Below are positions 25,057 through 36,643 of a stretch of 64,000 nt of DNA, piece after piece. The position numbers and the translations under genes are program-made. Where the stretch lies: assembly GCF_022376445.1 (NCBI RefSeq), contig NW_025954964.1:186001-250000 (forward strand), read 5' to 3'. The notes beneath the pieces are model-generated. The model worked only from the letters and a program-made list of their open reading frames with translations, ran no database searches and had not been told where the DNA came from. This DNA comes from Fomitopsis serialis (lineage: Eukaryota > Basidiomycota > Agaricomycetes > Polyporales > Fomitopsidaceae). Numbering within the stretch: position 1 is the first letter of the stretch; every line of letters begins with the position of its first letter.

Positions 25057-27112
25057 CTACCATTTTACGGCGAGTCCGACGACTTCGCTTCAACAGCTCG
25101 GTATTGTGTTCGGAACAGCTTCCGCCTCCGCTCCTCAGCCTCATCGTCCATAGTAGTGTGCCAACTCGATGTCGGAGATTGCATCACCACAGGCTTGCAG
25201 AGGTCGACCAGGATCTGCAGAGCGAACATGTCTGTATAAGCCGACGGCCGCAGACTTACGCCCTTGGGTTCGCCCGGCTCAGCATTCGGAGGCGTCGGCG
25301 GCGGCGTGGGCAGTCCGCCCCAGTACGCCTCTCGACCTTCTTCGTCCACTCCTTGCTCCCCCAGTTAGCCTTCGGCCCTGATACGGTCGTGTCACCGTCC
25401 TCGTCGGCCTTCACGCCGTTCTGTGCCCAATCCCTGGAATACCCCTCCGCATCCTCTCCGGCACGGGTGGCCGCAGCTGGCCGCCCCCGTTCACGCAGCC
25501 TCCGGGACAAGCCATGACCTCAACGTAATCGTAGCCCTTGTCCGGCTCCGCCGCGGCCCCGTCCGCCCCCGTCTTCCTCGCCCGTCCGCGTGCGCGCACC
25601 GCGGCCATCCGCCCCGCCGCGCCTCGCCCGACCTGGACGCCCGCCTCGCGGCCGACCTTCCTGACGACGTTCTGGAGGTTCCGGAAGCCGTAGCACTTCG
25701 CGCCCTTGAAGAGCACCGCGCCCGACGCGCGCTCCGTGACCGTGTGCTCCTCGTAGTCCGCGCCGCGCACGGTGCGCACCGCGGTCTCGCACGCGGACGC
25801 GTCGCCCGCCGTCGAGATCACCGATTGCAGATAAGATCCGGAGCTCGTGCCTGGGTGCGCGATCAGCTCTGGCAACTCAATCTCGAAGCCATCTCCGGGA
25901 CCGAGCGGGGGCGCGGGGGACATTGACGATGGTGGTGGGGTTGATGGCGAAGGCGCGAGCGTGGACGCGTGCGTTCGCGCGTGCTCGCCGCCGACGGCCA
26001 TCGATAGGTCCCAGTTCTTCTCGCGCATCAGCAGCTCGAGCTCGCCTGTCGTGATGACGCAGTCGACGTCCCGTGTCGCGTACTGCTCGTTGTAGAAGTC
26101 CTGCCGGGACGCCTCTAGCTTCTTGTCGTAGCACGGCATGACCGTGACGTGGTATATCTGATCAGACCTATCCCGCATTCAGGAGATGGTACTACGCAAA
26201 GAAGAGGCGCGCACTCACTTCTTGCCCCACTTCCCGCCCATCCACTCCTTCACCAGCGTACCCATGACTTGCTGGGGGCTCTTCGTCGTGCTGATGAATG
26301 GCAGCATCTCTGCGTGCGTCTTCTCGGCGTAACATATCCACCCCGGACAGGCACTGGCGAGCATCGGCAGCTTGCCCTGCCCGCGCTTGCGTTCCTGGAA
26401 CTCTCTTGCATGCTCCATGAGCGCAATATGGCGCGCGAAGGTGGTGTCAAACACATGCTCGAAGCCCAACGCCTCCGTGCAAAACGCCCGGACTCGGTGG
26501 AGTACGTGTGACAAATCGACGGGCTGCGAACTGCTCGAAGACACGGAGGCAGCGAGCGAAGCAAGACTTTGTGGAGAGATGGACAAGACAGGGGTTTTGT
26601 GGGAGGGAGAGGAGCGGTCCGGGTTGTCGCTGAGGAAGTTGAGGACTTCGGTATGGGATTGCATTGTAATCAGGACGGATTCGGCCGAGGTAATGCAACC
26701 ACTGGACCTACGGGTCAACTTCCATGTCTCGAGGAGTGGGAGACGCGGCGCACCTACATGCAAGACAGTCGTTCAGGCTGATCTGCGCTGTCTCAAGTCT
26801 CTTCCCCGCCTGTTGTGGCCCATCGGACGTAACCTCGTAATAGGATCCGCTTGAGTCGACCTGGATCTGCGTCTGAAGCGAGAGCCTAGTCTGAGCACCC
26901 AGTTCTCTTCCAACGACAGCAACGAACGACTCACTGAAGCTGCGCCTGGGTCTTTCTCCGCCGGCTTGTTCGTCTGTTCAACTGGCTTTATACAAGCCTG
27001 GGACGGCGTGATGAAGTCATTCAGATCCGTGAGCGTCTAGAGCGTACAGGTCGTGAGCAGTATCTACAAGCATATGAACACATCCACGTACCAATGCGCC
27101 CGAGAAAGCCAT
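25057..27112 (-). CDS. NAR1: Cytosolic Fe-S cluster assembly factor NAR1 (hydrogenase-like)
   Basis: Component of the cytosolic iron-sulfur assembly (CIA) targeting machinery, related to [FeFe]-hydrogenases. The start at 27112 reads MAFSGAL, an intron, then TLTDLNDFITPSQACIKPVE. N-terminal cluster Cys are the ACIKPV residue and CLACSGCITSAE. The hydrogenase-like core shows ASACPGWICYAEKTH, MPCYDKKLEASRQDFY, DVDCVITTGELELLM, GAKCYGFRNLQNVVRKVG and MACPGGCVNGGGQLRPP. The C-terminus reads EGYSRDWAQNGV, NWGSKEWTKKVE, YWGGLPTPPPTP, LFRTQYRAVE and VVGLAVKW, stop at 25057. The last part needs one added base at each of three sites (25457-25471, 25323-25336, 25080-25091); without them the frame breaks. 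Since each side matches the family, I read these as missing bases in the assembly. Confidence 0.92.
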
Positions 27113-27896
27113 CTCGCCTGGCTGGGATGAAGGCGTTCTGCAAGATCGACGCAAGTCTTAGCCTCGACGCTCAGTCAGATCGAGTCGGTGCGGAATTAGG
27201 CGCTGACTAATAGCGCCACTCCGATTTGCTTGCGGCTGAATTCGAGGCCGAATTAGTCACATCGTCGTTCCGACTGCCACCCTCATCCGCCTCAGCATGA
27301 ACGTAACACACTCAGGCTCAATCGAAGACGGGCTAGATTTTCATACTCTCTAGGACGTCTCGATTTCAACATCGTCTACTAGTGACATAAGATTGTGTCG
27401 GGCATCTGATCATCTATTAGTGTGTAGACACGATGACATTGCTTCTACCACTTCAACTTGAACTTGGGCATCATGATCGCCACAGGAGTCAGTACATGCA
27501 CTTGGAAATTCAGAGAGAGGTGTATAGAGCGCATGCAAGCTGTTGTCATTCTCCTGACGTATATGCATATGTCAACTGCATGCCTGAGGACACCTCCATT
27601 AACAAGTATACACTACTGCTACTACAACTAAGGCCAACTACACATCACTAATATCGAGTACGAACGGTATACAGCTTGCTATGTGTATACATTATCGCTA
27701 TGCTATACAAACAGTATGGACACAGGCAGTATAAAATACAAAACAACAGAAGATGGTAGGTTTCTCAAGCTTCCGTGATACACACGCACGCGTCCGCCAC
27801 TGCCCATGTTCGACTCAGGTGTACCGCAACCACGGAGCTCACTCACCCCGCGCCTGCACGACGCTCCCCCTCAACCACCTCGTGCTCTTCTCCTTC
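27113..27896. other. Intergenic region upstream of NAR1
   Basis: AT-richer sequence with no recognised frame. It includes the NAR1 promoter and the 3' flank of the Ser/Pro-rich gene. Confidence 0.45.
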
Positions 27897-30052
27897 TCAG
27901 GCCCCTTCCCCCTTCAGCGCCCTTAATTCACCCTTGCCCATGCCGTCCGTCTTCCCCTGCTCAGGCCCCTTACTAAGGCCCGCCCGAGCCCTGCTCCACA
28001 ACCTGCTCATCCGCGAGTGAGGCTGCTCCGGCGTGATATGCATGAAACTCGAGTGTCCTTTCCCGCCGCCGTTCGGCGGTGTACGCGGGCTCGACGACCC
28101 GCTTATGCGGGAAGAAGATGGGAGGCCGCTGGGGGAGTGCCGATCGGGTTGTGCACACGGCGCCACGACGCTGAAGACGAGAGCCCGACGTGGCCATCTG
28201 CAGAGCCTGAGGCGCCGTGCGGAGGGGCTTGCAGGCCGACAGGCGCGCGCGCTCCGCCTCGCGGGGCGTACTCGCACTGTGCGTCGCACAGCGCGCGAGG
28301 CTAAGTGAACCGGGCAAGGGTGCCTGCCTGTCGTCGGTGGGACGGGTGGTGAAGGCGGCAGGGGAGGAAGAGGCGGTAGGGGAGGCGCGATGGATCGGTG
28401 CTGCCGCAGGATGGGCTGCGCGGGCTCGTAGCGGACAGGACGACGGATGAACGGTGTGCTGCGCGCTTTCCGCAGAGGTGATTCCGGACGCTCTGGCTCT
28501 AGTGAAGGATGGTTTGGATACCCGGAGCGATACTCAGCCGAGGGAGTGCGAGCGTGCCCCGAGGCGGACCCAGAAGCAGAGGAGGCGGAGGTGGTCACAT
28601 TGGAGTACGCGGATGCGGATGACGCCGCGGTGCTGGAGGACGTTCGCAGGTTGTTCGGGCTGGTTGACTGGGGCTTCGGACCCCCACCCATGAGTGGACT
28701 TGCGAAGGATTGCCACCCGATGTTAACGGGTTAGACAACGAGCTTGACCGCCGCCTATGACCCTTCCCGTGACTGTGGTGAACCCGCCGCGTCTTCTCGA
28801 AGTCGAACTCTGGCAAGAGCTCAATCGACGGCGGAGCGAGAGGCGAGGACGCGGAGGGCGTGCGAGGACTGGAAGCCGTCATGGAAGAGGCGATGCTAGG
28901 GCTGGAGCCAGGGAAATTGACGCGCTCATCATTCGCCGGGCTCAGGCACCGAAGCAGTCGCTCCAGGCGGGCTTCTGCATCGCTGTCGACCTCTGGAAAG
29001 CTGAGATCTGCCACATCAGTGATTGGGGAATGCACATCTGACAGTGGCGAAGTGGCATATGTCGTGTCGGAATTAGTGGCGGCGGAGAGACGTCCTCGGG
29101 AATGGGTCCCTTTAACAGCACTTCTTGACGAGGTCGCGCCCACTCCCCTCGCTGTCCTCCATGTCCTCCATGTCCTCCTCGTCATCGTCAAAGAAGTAGG
29201 CGTACCTGGGCGCGTCTGGTGTAGGCCCAAAGCCTTCCAACTTTGCCATACTCACTCCAGCCGCGCCATACTTTCCTCGGGATCGAATGTCGTCATCCGA
29301 TTGTCCCCAAGGCCTCCATTCGCATAGACGTGTGGACTCCGCGCGGTCCTGAGGAAGGGCGGGGTAGGAGGCAGCGGTAGGTCGGGTGGCGCGTCACGAT
29401 CGAGGGCGGACAACGAGAGCGGGAACTCGGGCGCGGTCTTCGGAGGTGAAGGAAAGGCAGCGGCAAGCTCATGCATGGAGGAACCACAGAGCCCGGGAGT
29501 GTTCCCAGGTGAAGAACTCGTCGCCTCCCAGGAGAAGTCCTCGTCGTCCAGGAAGTCATCATAATCATCCCCGAGCATCTCCGCCGCTCGGGCGACGATG
29601 CCTCGACCTCACGTCTCTGCTCCGGCGACTTGTCCTTGCCATCCGGGGACATATCTTCCGGTTGGGCAGCGTACGACGCAAGACCTCCGAGAACTGCGCG
29701 TGCGAATGAAAGTGGACCGCGCGCCGCCGCTGTGCGCGCTCCTCGCGTGACATGTCCGCCTGAGGCGACGGTGCCGACGCGAGCTTTCCAGGTCAACGAG
29801 CCCGAGCCCAGTCGGTACGCTGGGTCGCGCTCTGAGGTGGCTCCGGCGCTCCGATGAGCGGGTGGGTGATCCGATGGGCAGACGAGCGGGACTGCCGCCT
29901 GACGAGGGCGACGACGATGTGATGGTGCGCGAGCGGACGGGTGTGGAGAAGCGAACACCCTCGTAAGACAGAGAACCGCAAGAGTAGAGACTGTGGGCCC
30001 GGTTCCCCTGCTGAGGCGGCGTCGCGGGTGGACGAGTGGTCAGCGGGCGCAA
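27897..30052 (-). CDS. Hypothetical Ser/Pro-rich disordered protein
   Basis: I do not recognise this gene. Minus-strand frames that look coding follow one another: a basic Ser/Pro region (SLYSCGSLSYEGVRFSTPV, about 29940-30000); MLGDDYDDFLDDEDFSWEA (from 29578); TSPLSDVHSPITDVADLSFP (about 29040); SDAEARLERLLRCLSPANDE; FVF-poor Ser-rich stretches; and the end MHITPEQPHSRMSRLWSRAR with the stop at 27897. They lie in different frames, and the switches (near 29590 and 28690) each fit one missing base, as elsewhere in this window. There are no helices or catalytic motifs. The short leucine-containing block is the only likely folded part. The start is uncertain; 30052 is the furthest upstream Met I could use. 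Confidence 0.5.
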
Positions 30053-31424
30053 GGCTTCCGACGGCCGCGAGGCGAGAGGACTGCCCAGATGCGCAAATCA
30101 TTAGGGGCTAGACGACTCGCTGGAGGGTACCCATGGGGGACGCAGAGTGGCGTGCCTCGTGCAATAGGGGCATGGGGAGAGAAGATGTAGGATGGGCAGA
30201 AGGAGGGCACCAGGACCCGAGTCGAACATGCCCAAGGATCCGGGTGTGTCACTCTGCCCCACTGAGTCGATCGAAGGCCAGATCGGGCATGATAGCAGCG
30301 CTACCGCCGTCACACTGTATTGCGTGCATAAGCGGACGTCCGTCCCTTCAAGACGCGCCCGACGGGTGCACGTCAGGCGCGTCGGCTGCTGCGGCCGTCG
30401 GTGATGAACCTGTAACATGGCTATATTGCACTTTCGAACAGACTCACCTACGAACAGGAGTAAAAAGGCGAGACGGGCTAGCTGGCGGCATGTCAGACCG
30501 GCCGATCGCCCAGTGGCACGGTTCAACAGATCGCCACCATGTTCTGTCCCTTGCACGTCTGGCATAAGCAGAGCTGGCCGGCCGACCAATCACCCTACCG
30601 TACCGTCCAACATCGATGCGGTCGCTGTCAGCGGAACCGCATTGAGAAAATGGTTGGACATGGCAAGATCATGGCCGTTCAAGTTGATCCCGACCCGGGA
30701 CGTTCCTCAGCCACAAGTGGCGCGTAAGTGCTTCTCGCCTAATATGGAAGTCTCCTCAAAGGCACAGGTCAGGCGCTCAAGCTTGGCTCAAGCGCTCTTG
30801 CAGGTTGCCTGTACCTGGAAGAGCCCGAGTGTCTGGATATGGCCCTCCTCGATGATAGTTTCTCTGCCGGCAAGAACCCTGGATCTGGAAGAGGCATTCA
30901 TCCTCTGAATTAATTTTCTTCGGCTGCGTCACTCTACTTTAATTGTCGAGGCTGGACCGTTTGAATTCGAACGAGATTGTCGTTGACTCATACCGTTCGA
31001 TGACATGCTGGCATGGGCACGTCTGGTAAGGCTCATAGTCAGTATGCCAAGTCTCGCATGTCATTCATGCAAGCTGACCCATAGCTAAGCTGCGTGCTGG
31101 TGAGTATACGCGTCAACTTCGAGTTGTCGATGTCGTCTCATTCTTTTCAGGGCTGGAAAGGCAGCAGCAGCAATGTGTTTAAGCACAGCGATGTTCAGGG
31201 TTCTAACAATTCGCACGACCAGGCTACAGCTGCACATCGAAGTGCTTACACTGAGACTACTAGTACAGCAGCAAACTAGTCAAGTCCACGATTGTCAGGA
31301 ACTGATAGCAGCGGTCTTCAGACGCTTGACATGCAAGAGTTGTCATGGGACCCACCCACTGCAGGATCATTCACCACCGACTGCCGGGGAGCGAGCTTAT
31401 GGTCAACCTTGCACATCGACGACT
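30053..31424. other. 1.4 kb without a recognised gene
   Basis: Frames on both strands are short and disagree with each other. No domain, repeat or RNA gene was identified. Confidence 0.4.
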
Positions 31425-31640
31425 TCAACGTCTTTGGTGGTGTACTCGTCGGCTTCGACATCCACTAAACGTCATGTAAGTGCCTATTATCGTCACTGAC
31501 ATGCACCCATACTGACCTGATCGAGGGCACCCGTCATAACTACCCGGTTCCCAACAGTTTCGGGTGGTGGGAACAGATGCCGCGTCGGTGACGAAGGCCA
31601 GAAGCAGAGGAGCAAGGAACATGAGGTACTTGGTGTACAT
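31425..31640 (-). CDS. Possible small secreted Cys-containing protein
   Basis: The frame begins at 31640 with MYTKYLMFLAPLLLAFVTDA, a plausible signal peptide (short charged start, hydrophobic core, cleavage near DAAS), followed by RNCWEPGSYDGCPRSGQYGC with three Cys in short spacing. An intron could run from about 31510 to 31470, after which only about a dozen residues remain. Small secreted Cys proteins are common in wood-rotting and pathogenic basidiomycetes. No homolog is recalled, so this is a candidate only. Confidence 0.3.
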   Translation of the reverse strand: MYTKYLMFLAPLLLAFVTDAASVPTTRNCWEPGSYDGCPRSGQYGCMSVTIIGTYMTFSGCRSRRVHHQRR

Positions 31641-32174
31641 GGTACGAGGCCTGCGTTCGAGACTTGGTTGGGCAGTCCCACCAGCGATGCAGCCGATTTA
31701 TGCACTGACTTTCGCCCGAGTTCTCCGGGAGAGTCTTCACAGCGACAGTCAGTTCAAGTTCACGCGACGTATGCTCAAACTCGTCGGAGAGATGCAGTTC
31801 GGGTTGCACTCGGCGAAGTGCAATACGATACAGCCTGAGTATGTATCACCGCGGGTGCGCACTGAAGGTCTGAAGAATTGAGAGGCTCTGCTGAGGGTTT
31901 GGACTAGGCTGCCATGAGGTTGCCTCGGAATCCGTTCGGTCTTGGCTCGGTGCTGGGGTGATTGTACGCGAGTATGGATATTTGAATGCTCTGCATCGTT
32001 ATACAGCTGAGGTGCCAGTGATTGATGCACAGACTGAGACAAGGATCTCAATGACGGACCAGCAGGATGGCACCGGGACCCACAAATTTCCTTGGCCGTA
32101 TGCTCAAAGCTGCAGACCTTCACGCTGCGCTGCGTCATCGACTCGCAGTGCCGGCCCGGAAATCCTCATCTGTT

Positions 32175-32466
32175 TAAGGTCTGCGAACTGCTCGCGCAGC
32201 TCGTTACCTCTTCATTGAAGACTATTACACTGTTCTTTCACGTGTCGACCTCACGCGACGAACCTCGCCGCTCTGTACAGTGGGTATAGCTGCGCGCTCT
32301 GGATTGGAGGAGTATAGAGGCGCGACTCTCCGAGCCGAAGTTCGCAGGGGTGTCGAAGTTCATTGCCAACGGTAAAGGCAGCGAGTTGCCGTGGCAAGCA
32401 TTCCTCGATAACAAGTTTCCCGAACTGAATGGCCGCGAGCTTTTGATAGACTGGGACCTTCAGTAG
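32175..32466 (+). pseudogene. Remnant of an F-box-family C-terminus
   Basis: The plus-strand frame from about 32296 reads LDWRSIEARLSEPKFAGVSK, then ELPWQAFLDNKFPELNGREL and stops at 32464-32466. The pattern (LDW..., PKF..., FPELNGREL) is that of the C-terminal end of basidiomycete F-box-associated proteins. Just upstream, in another frame at 32175-32289, CELLAQLVTSSLKTITLFF looks like the preceding part. No F-box start or complete frame is found upstream, so it is probably a gene fragment. Confidence 0.4.
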
Positions 32467-32671
32467 GTTTGATCACTACAATGTGTCGCGGCGCCTACTC
32501 CTACGGTACTAAGTAAAAAAACTTACATTGCAATGGTACATCCTACTCCCAAGATGAACATTGCGCATTGCGTAGAGATGCGCGGATTCGAGGTTTGGGC
32601 CATTTGTCTTCCTCTCAGCTTGCGAAGACGGCACAATATAAAAGGTTGACTGCGATGACGAGATCGTGACA

Positions 32672-33913
32672 TCAATGTGATGCATACGATACCGTTTGTA
32701 TGGCCCGGCGTGCATGTAGTTCAGGCCGTACGCTGCGGATGTAGTCCTCGAGGACCGCCGGCTCGCCTTCGCCCTCCAGAACCAGTTTACACGATGCAGG
32801 TAGCTTGGCCTGCATGAACATATCGCTGATGCCAGCCCAGTTCAGTGTCTGCAGCTCGTCGAAACGCACTCTGCGAGCGATGCTGTCGATATTTGCGTCT
32901 TTCATGAACACCGACAGCTTCACCGTCCTCAGGTGAGGTGAAGTGAGTGTGGAACGAAGTCTTGTGACACCGCGGATATCGTCGTTGTCGAGCGACTGCG
33001 TGCCCCGGAGCAGAATTTAGAACGCGCAAGTGCGCAGGCGGGTGTAAGGCGCGAAGGAGAATGGCTCCCGCCCGAGGATCCCTAACGTACATGAACCTGT
33101 CGTGAGTGTCGCGGCTCGCCCGTGATCAGAGGAAGCCGACATACTCGATTACCCGCCAGGACTGCCGATGTCTAGCTCTAGCGTCTCGAGAATATCTGGA
33201 CCAAGCATCTTGAGGAAGGGTTCAGAGAGATCCGTCGTCGCCGTCGTCGAATGGAGCTGTCGGACGAGCATCTCCCTGACTGGGACCAGTTCGGCCACCC
33301 GTGGATCTTCTTCGTCAAACCATGGCTCCCCCAGTCTCAGGGTCCGCAGTCTGCCCGATACACGAGATCGCAGCTCGTCATCAACATAGGTAGACACCAC
33401 GGTCGCATAGTAGCGCCAGATCAGGGCGAAGGATTGCGTGAGTGCGTCGAGGGACGGAAACGACCCGATCAAGGTTACGAATAAGTGGAACGACCGGAAA
33501 CAACACCTGTGGACCGAGAGCCGCTTGACGCTCCTTAGATTTGCAACGAGCATATTGTGCGCGGAGTCCTCGAGGATCATCGCGACGAGTCTGAGGTCCA
33601 CCACTGCCGGCAGTAGCGCCAGGAATGTGAAGGACGCTCCCTGCCAAACAGCCGCGTCCTCACCGAGCCACCATCCGAGCTGCCCCTGTAGTTCGAGCGT
33701 ATGCACCATACCGCGCATTTCAGGCGATGCGAGGAGCACCTCATGGAATTGGCGTATAGATTCGTGGCTCGTTGGTAGCCTGGTGTGGTGGAAGCGATGG
33801 AAGCGGATCGTGGGCAGCCACGCGCGGCAGGTCAGCGCGCACGCACTGAGGGCATACACATTGTCGTGTAAGTGGTCGACGATGATGTCTGTGAGCTCTG
33901 GGGGTAGTATCAT
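32672..33913 (-). CDS. F-box protein, copy 1 of the duplicated family (truncated)
   Basis: F-box-like adaptor, presumed to recruit targets to an SCF ubiquitin ligase. The first exon (33149-33913) starts MILPPELTDIIVDHLHDNVY, then ACALTCRAWLPTIRFHRFHH, an F-box. A Leu-rich region follows: MVHTLELQGQLGWWL, LLPAVVDLRLVAMILEDSA, LRSVKRLSVHRCCFRSFHLF, LGPDILETLELDIG. After an intron the second exon carries IARRVRFDELQTLNWAG and LEDYIRSVRPELHARRAIQ, stop at 32672. At 33017-33019 the second exon holds an in-frame TAA where the paralog at 51.7 kb has an Arg codon, so this copy is truncated before its last 115 or so residues. It is divergent from the membrane-protein gene starting at 34688. Confidence 0.75.
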
Positions 33914-34687
33914 ACCAGCAGGGAGGGAGTTATCGTGATAGTGCCAGTTTGGGTCAGAACACGGCCGCCTTACGTATGAAGACTCTTGCCTTTCTCGGCC
34001 ATTCTATTCAACGCCGAGATCCGCAGTGGGCGTCTAGCAATTCTCTCTGATGCCCCTACCGGTCATTGTCAAGCACGAGACTCTTGCGCGCAGCTATGGC
34101 ATCCAGGTGACGACTGAGAACGTATATGAGGACAACTCACAGTGATTGTCTGCGTCTTCTACAGCCGCGAGAGCTTCCGCTTCAAGTGTAATTCATCGTG
34201 TCAGCCTGGGGCGGCGTTCCTGATTACCCTCAGCAACCGGTGCGTATGTGCGAGCTTCCCGAGAATAGATCGCAATTAAATAAGTGTGTTGATGATGTTG
34301 ATGCCGTCACAACTCATGACTGCCAGACTGGTTGCGAGCGCGACATGCTGTGCAGCTGTCACTCGCCTCCGGATTGACAGCAGATCTGGATCCGCCGCAG
34401 CGCATAGCCGCCACGATGCCGCTGCGCCCTCGAAACCTCATTGGGTCCTCATGCGTCTGGTGAGCGTGCCTCCAGTGCCGCTTGACAGCTGAGGATAGCC
34501 GACGTGACTGTCAAGAACGCATCCGTAGCCCTGTTGCAGCAATATCTGTACGCCGGAGCCGACAAGGCTATGCTGCCGCAGTGTTCATGTACAAAAGCAT
34601 GTCTCCAGCACGGACGCAACATTCACCGAGGCCTCCTTTTCTCTTTCTCTTTCTCTTTCTCTTTCTCTTTCTCTTTCTCTCGGTCCG
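33914..34687. promoter_or_regulatory. Divergent promoter of F-box copy 1 and membrane copy A
   Basis: 774 bp between the two divergent starts. There is no recognised gene inside. The end next to the membrane gene is a pyrimidine tract. In the two inverted copies at 45-49 kb the same position holds homologous F-box upstream sequence, which supports a shared promoter region as part of the duplicated unit. Confidence 0.45.
34635..34680 (+). repeat. (TTTCTC)n microsatellite before a start codon
   Basis: About seven TTTCTC units end eight bases before the ATG at 34688. A CT tract is common at fungal transcription starts; here it has grown into a perfect hexamer repeat that the two other copies of the gene lack. 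Confidence 0.9.
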
Positions 34688-35873
34688 ATGTCTTTTCAAC
34701 CCACGAAGTTTCCTTCTCCCATTGGCGGCGTGCCCAACCCGCACGACCTCGCCCCTTCAGTGGTCTTCGCCGTACTTTATGCCTTGACGATCCCGCTCGC
34801 CGTCTACCGGCTCGCGTCCAAGAACTCCCGCAACCTCTTCATCATCGCCAGCGTGATCTTCGCCGCCGAGCGGTACGTCCCCACGCACCCCGCGCCCGCG
34901 GCGAGCCACTGACCCTGCGCCCGCAGCGTCGTCGACTTCTCCTTCCGCGCGGCGGAGGCGGAGACGCCCAGCATGCGCACGACGAAGTTCTGGGTCGGCT
35001 GGCTCCAGAGCGCGTACGCGATGGGCTTCATCGGCCTCGCGGGCGACGTCGGCAACATCGCGCGCGCGTTCCTGCTCAAGTCCACGCGCGCCGCGGAGCC
35101 CCCGCTCAACCTGCTCGTCTCGTCCGACGAGGAGCGCGCGGCGTTCCCCAAGCCGGACGATCGCGCCGCGACGTTCGCCCAGTATGACGGGGCGGGCGTG
35201 CGGGAGGTCTTCATGGACGAGCCGGAGCGCAGGGCGTGGATCGAGCGCTACGGCGTGGTCTCGCTGGTCATGCGGCTTACGGCCTTGACGTTGGGCGGCG
35301 TGTACAGCGGGTTGTACTTTGACGGGATAACGGACCACGCCAAGGCGGTGACGGCGCAGCGGATGAGGTGCGTCTCTCTGGGGTTCGCCGTGGGGACGTG
35401 CGACGCGACGCTGACTGCGCGCGCTGGGCTGTAGATACGCGTCGGACATCATCGTGGTGGTGTACCTGCAGCTCGTCAAGGCCGTGCTCATCTGGGCGCT
35501 GTTCACGCGACCCAAACGCGTCGCCCGCTGGCCCGCGCTCTTCTTGATGGCTTTATGTCTTCTTCTTGTGAGTCCTACCCTGCTCTGACAGAATTAAGCT
35601 GACGGGCTCCGCGCGACTCAGTCAATACCCGCGCTCTACCGCCTCGCCGCGATGGCGAACTACACCGACTCCCTGCTCTCGATGGCACCCGGCTCGCTCA
35701 ACAGCCCCGCGGCGAAGACGGTGTTCTACACGCTGCACGTCGCGCCCGAGTTCGTCGTCGGCACGCTGCTGCTCTCGGTGAACGTGAAGAAGATGTTCGG
35801 CTTCGCTACGTGGCGCGGGCGAGCGTCGGGTCGGGAAGGCCGTTGGCCACCCCGTGGCTTTCTAACTTATTAG
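34688..35873 (+). CDS. Seven-helix membrane protein, copy A
   Basis: Multi-pass membrane protein of unknown function and the intact member of a three-copy local family. Four exons: start at 34688 MSFQPTKFPSPIGGVPNPHD; introns after FAAER (34874-34927), after AVTAQRMR (35368 on) and after LCLLL (about 35569-35622). Predicted helices are SVVFAVLYALTIPLAVYRL, LFIIASVIFAAERVVDF, WLQSAYAMGFIGLAGDVG, VVSLVMRLTALTLGGVYSG, IIVVVYLQLVKAVLIWALF, ALFLMALCLLLSIPALYRL and FYTLHVAPEFVVGTLLLSV. The loop between helices 3 and 4 is long and charged (DEERAAFPKPDD). The C-terminus beyond KKMFGF differs from the other copies. Topology resembles RTA1- or Pth11-like seven-helix proteins, but I see no decisive motif. 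Confidence 0.75.
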
Positions 35874-36643
35874 TATTGTACATGTGCTCTTATTGTCTCT
35901 TGCTCTTTTTAAGTGTTTTGTTTGCAACCAGGACATTCGCATTTCGCCACTGCAAAAACGTTGCCACGAAACTGGGCGAGTTGAGGAGAGCCCTCCGAGT
36001 CTGGCAGGGGTTACCCACTCACTACTATCAGCAGATCCACCACGATGCGTGCGAGTTTGTTCACAGAACATCCCACCTACCCGCTGGGACCGCTGTATTA
36101 GGTTGCGCAGCACATAATGGTTTCACAATTATGCTTGTAAGGGAGAGACGCGCCGCAGCTGATGCTGTACATCATTACATGAGTTGTGCACTAGAGATCC
36201 TGCGTACTAAGCTCACCCACATATTCTGTAGCCAGTTTCAGAGTCGCACACTTGAACACATAAACACACGCGACTATGGAGTACACGAGACGCCGATAGC
36301 TTTACAGATTGATTAGACGATCGTACGGTACGGCGTGGATGGTAGGGACTACATAGAGTGAATGCGAAGTAGGATACAGCAACATCTTGCAGGCACAAGA
36401 TGTAGGAAGAGGGGTGCAAGGTTGGAGGATCAAGAGTGGTCATCAACACGATATACAAGGTCGGGGACCAGCACGGCGTGCTCTGGGTAACCTACCGGCG
36501 CTTTCACGATACAGACGGGGGTTGGGGATACGGGGAATGGAAGTGTCCTTGCCGCGCAACAAGCATCGAAGAATAAACATGACAGCACTTGAATCCTCTA
36601 CAGCACACACGCACAGACTTCCACGTAGCAGGCTGACGCGCGC
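35874..36643. other. Convergent intergenic region
   Basis: Between the stops of membrane copy A and the PalI-like gene. A 168-codon plus frame overlapping 35810-36316 begins inside the copy A coding region in another frame and has no motif. Confidence 0.45.
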
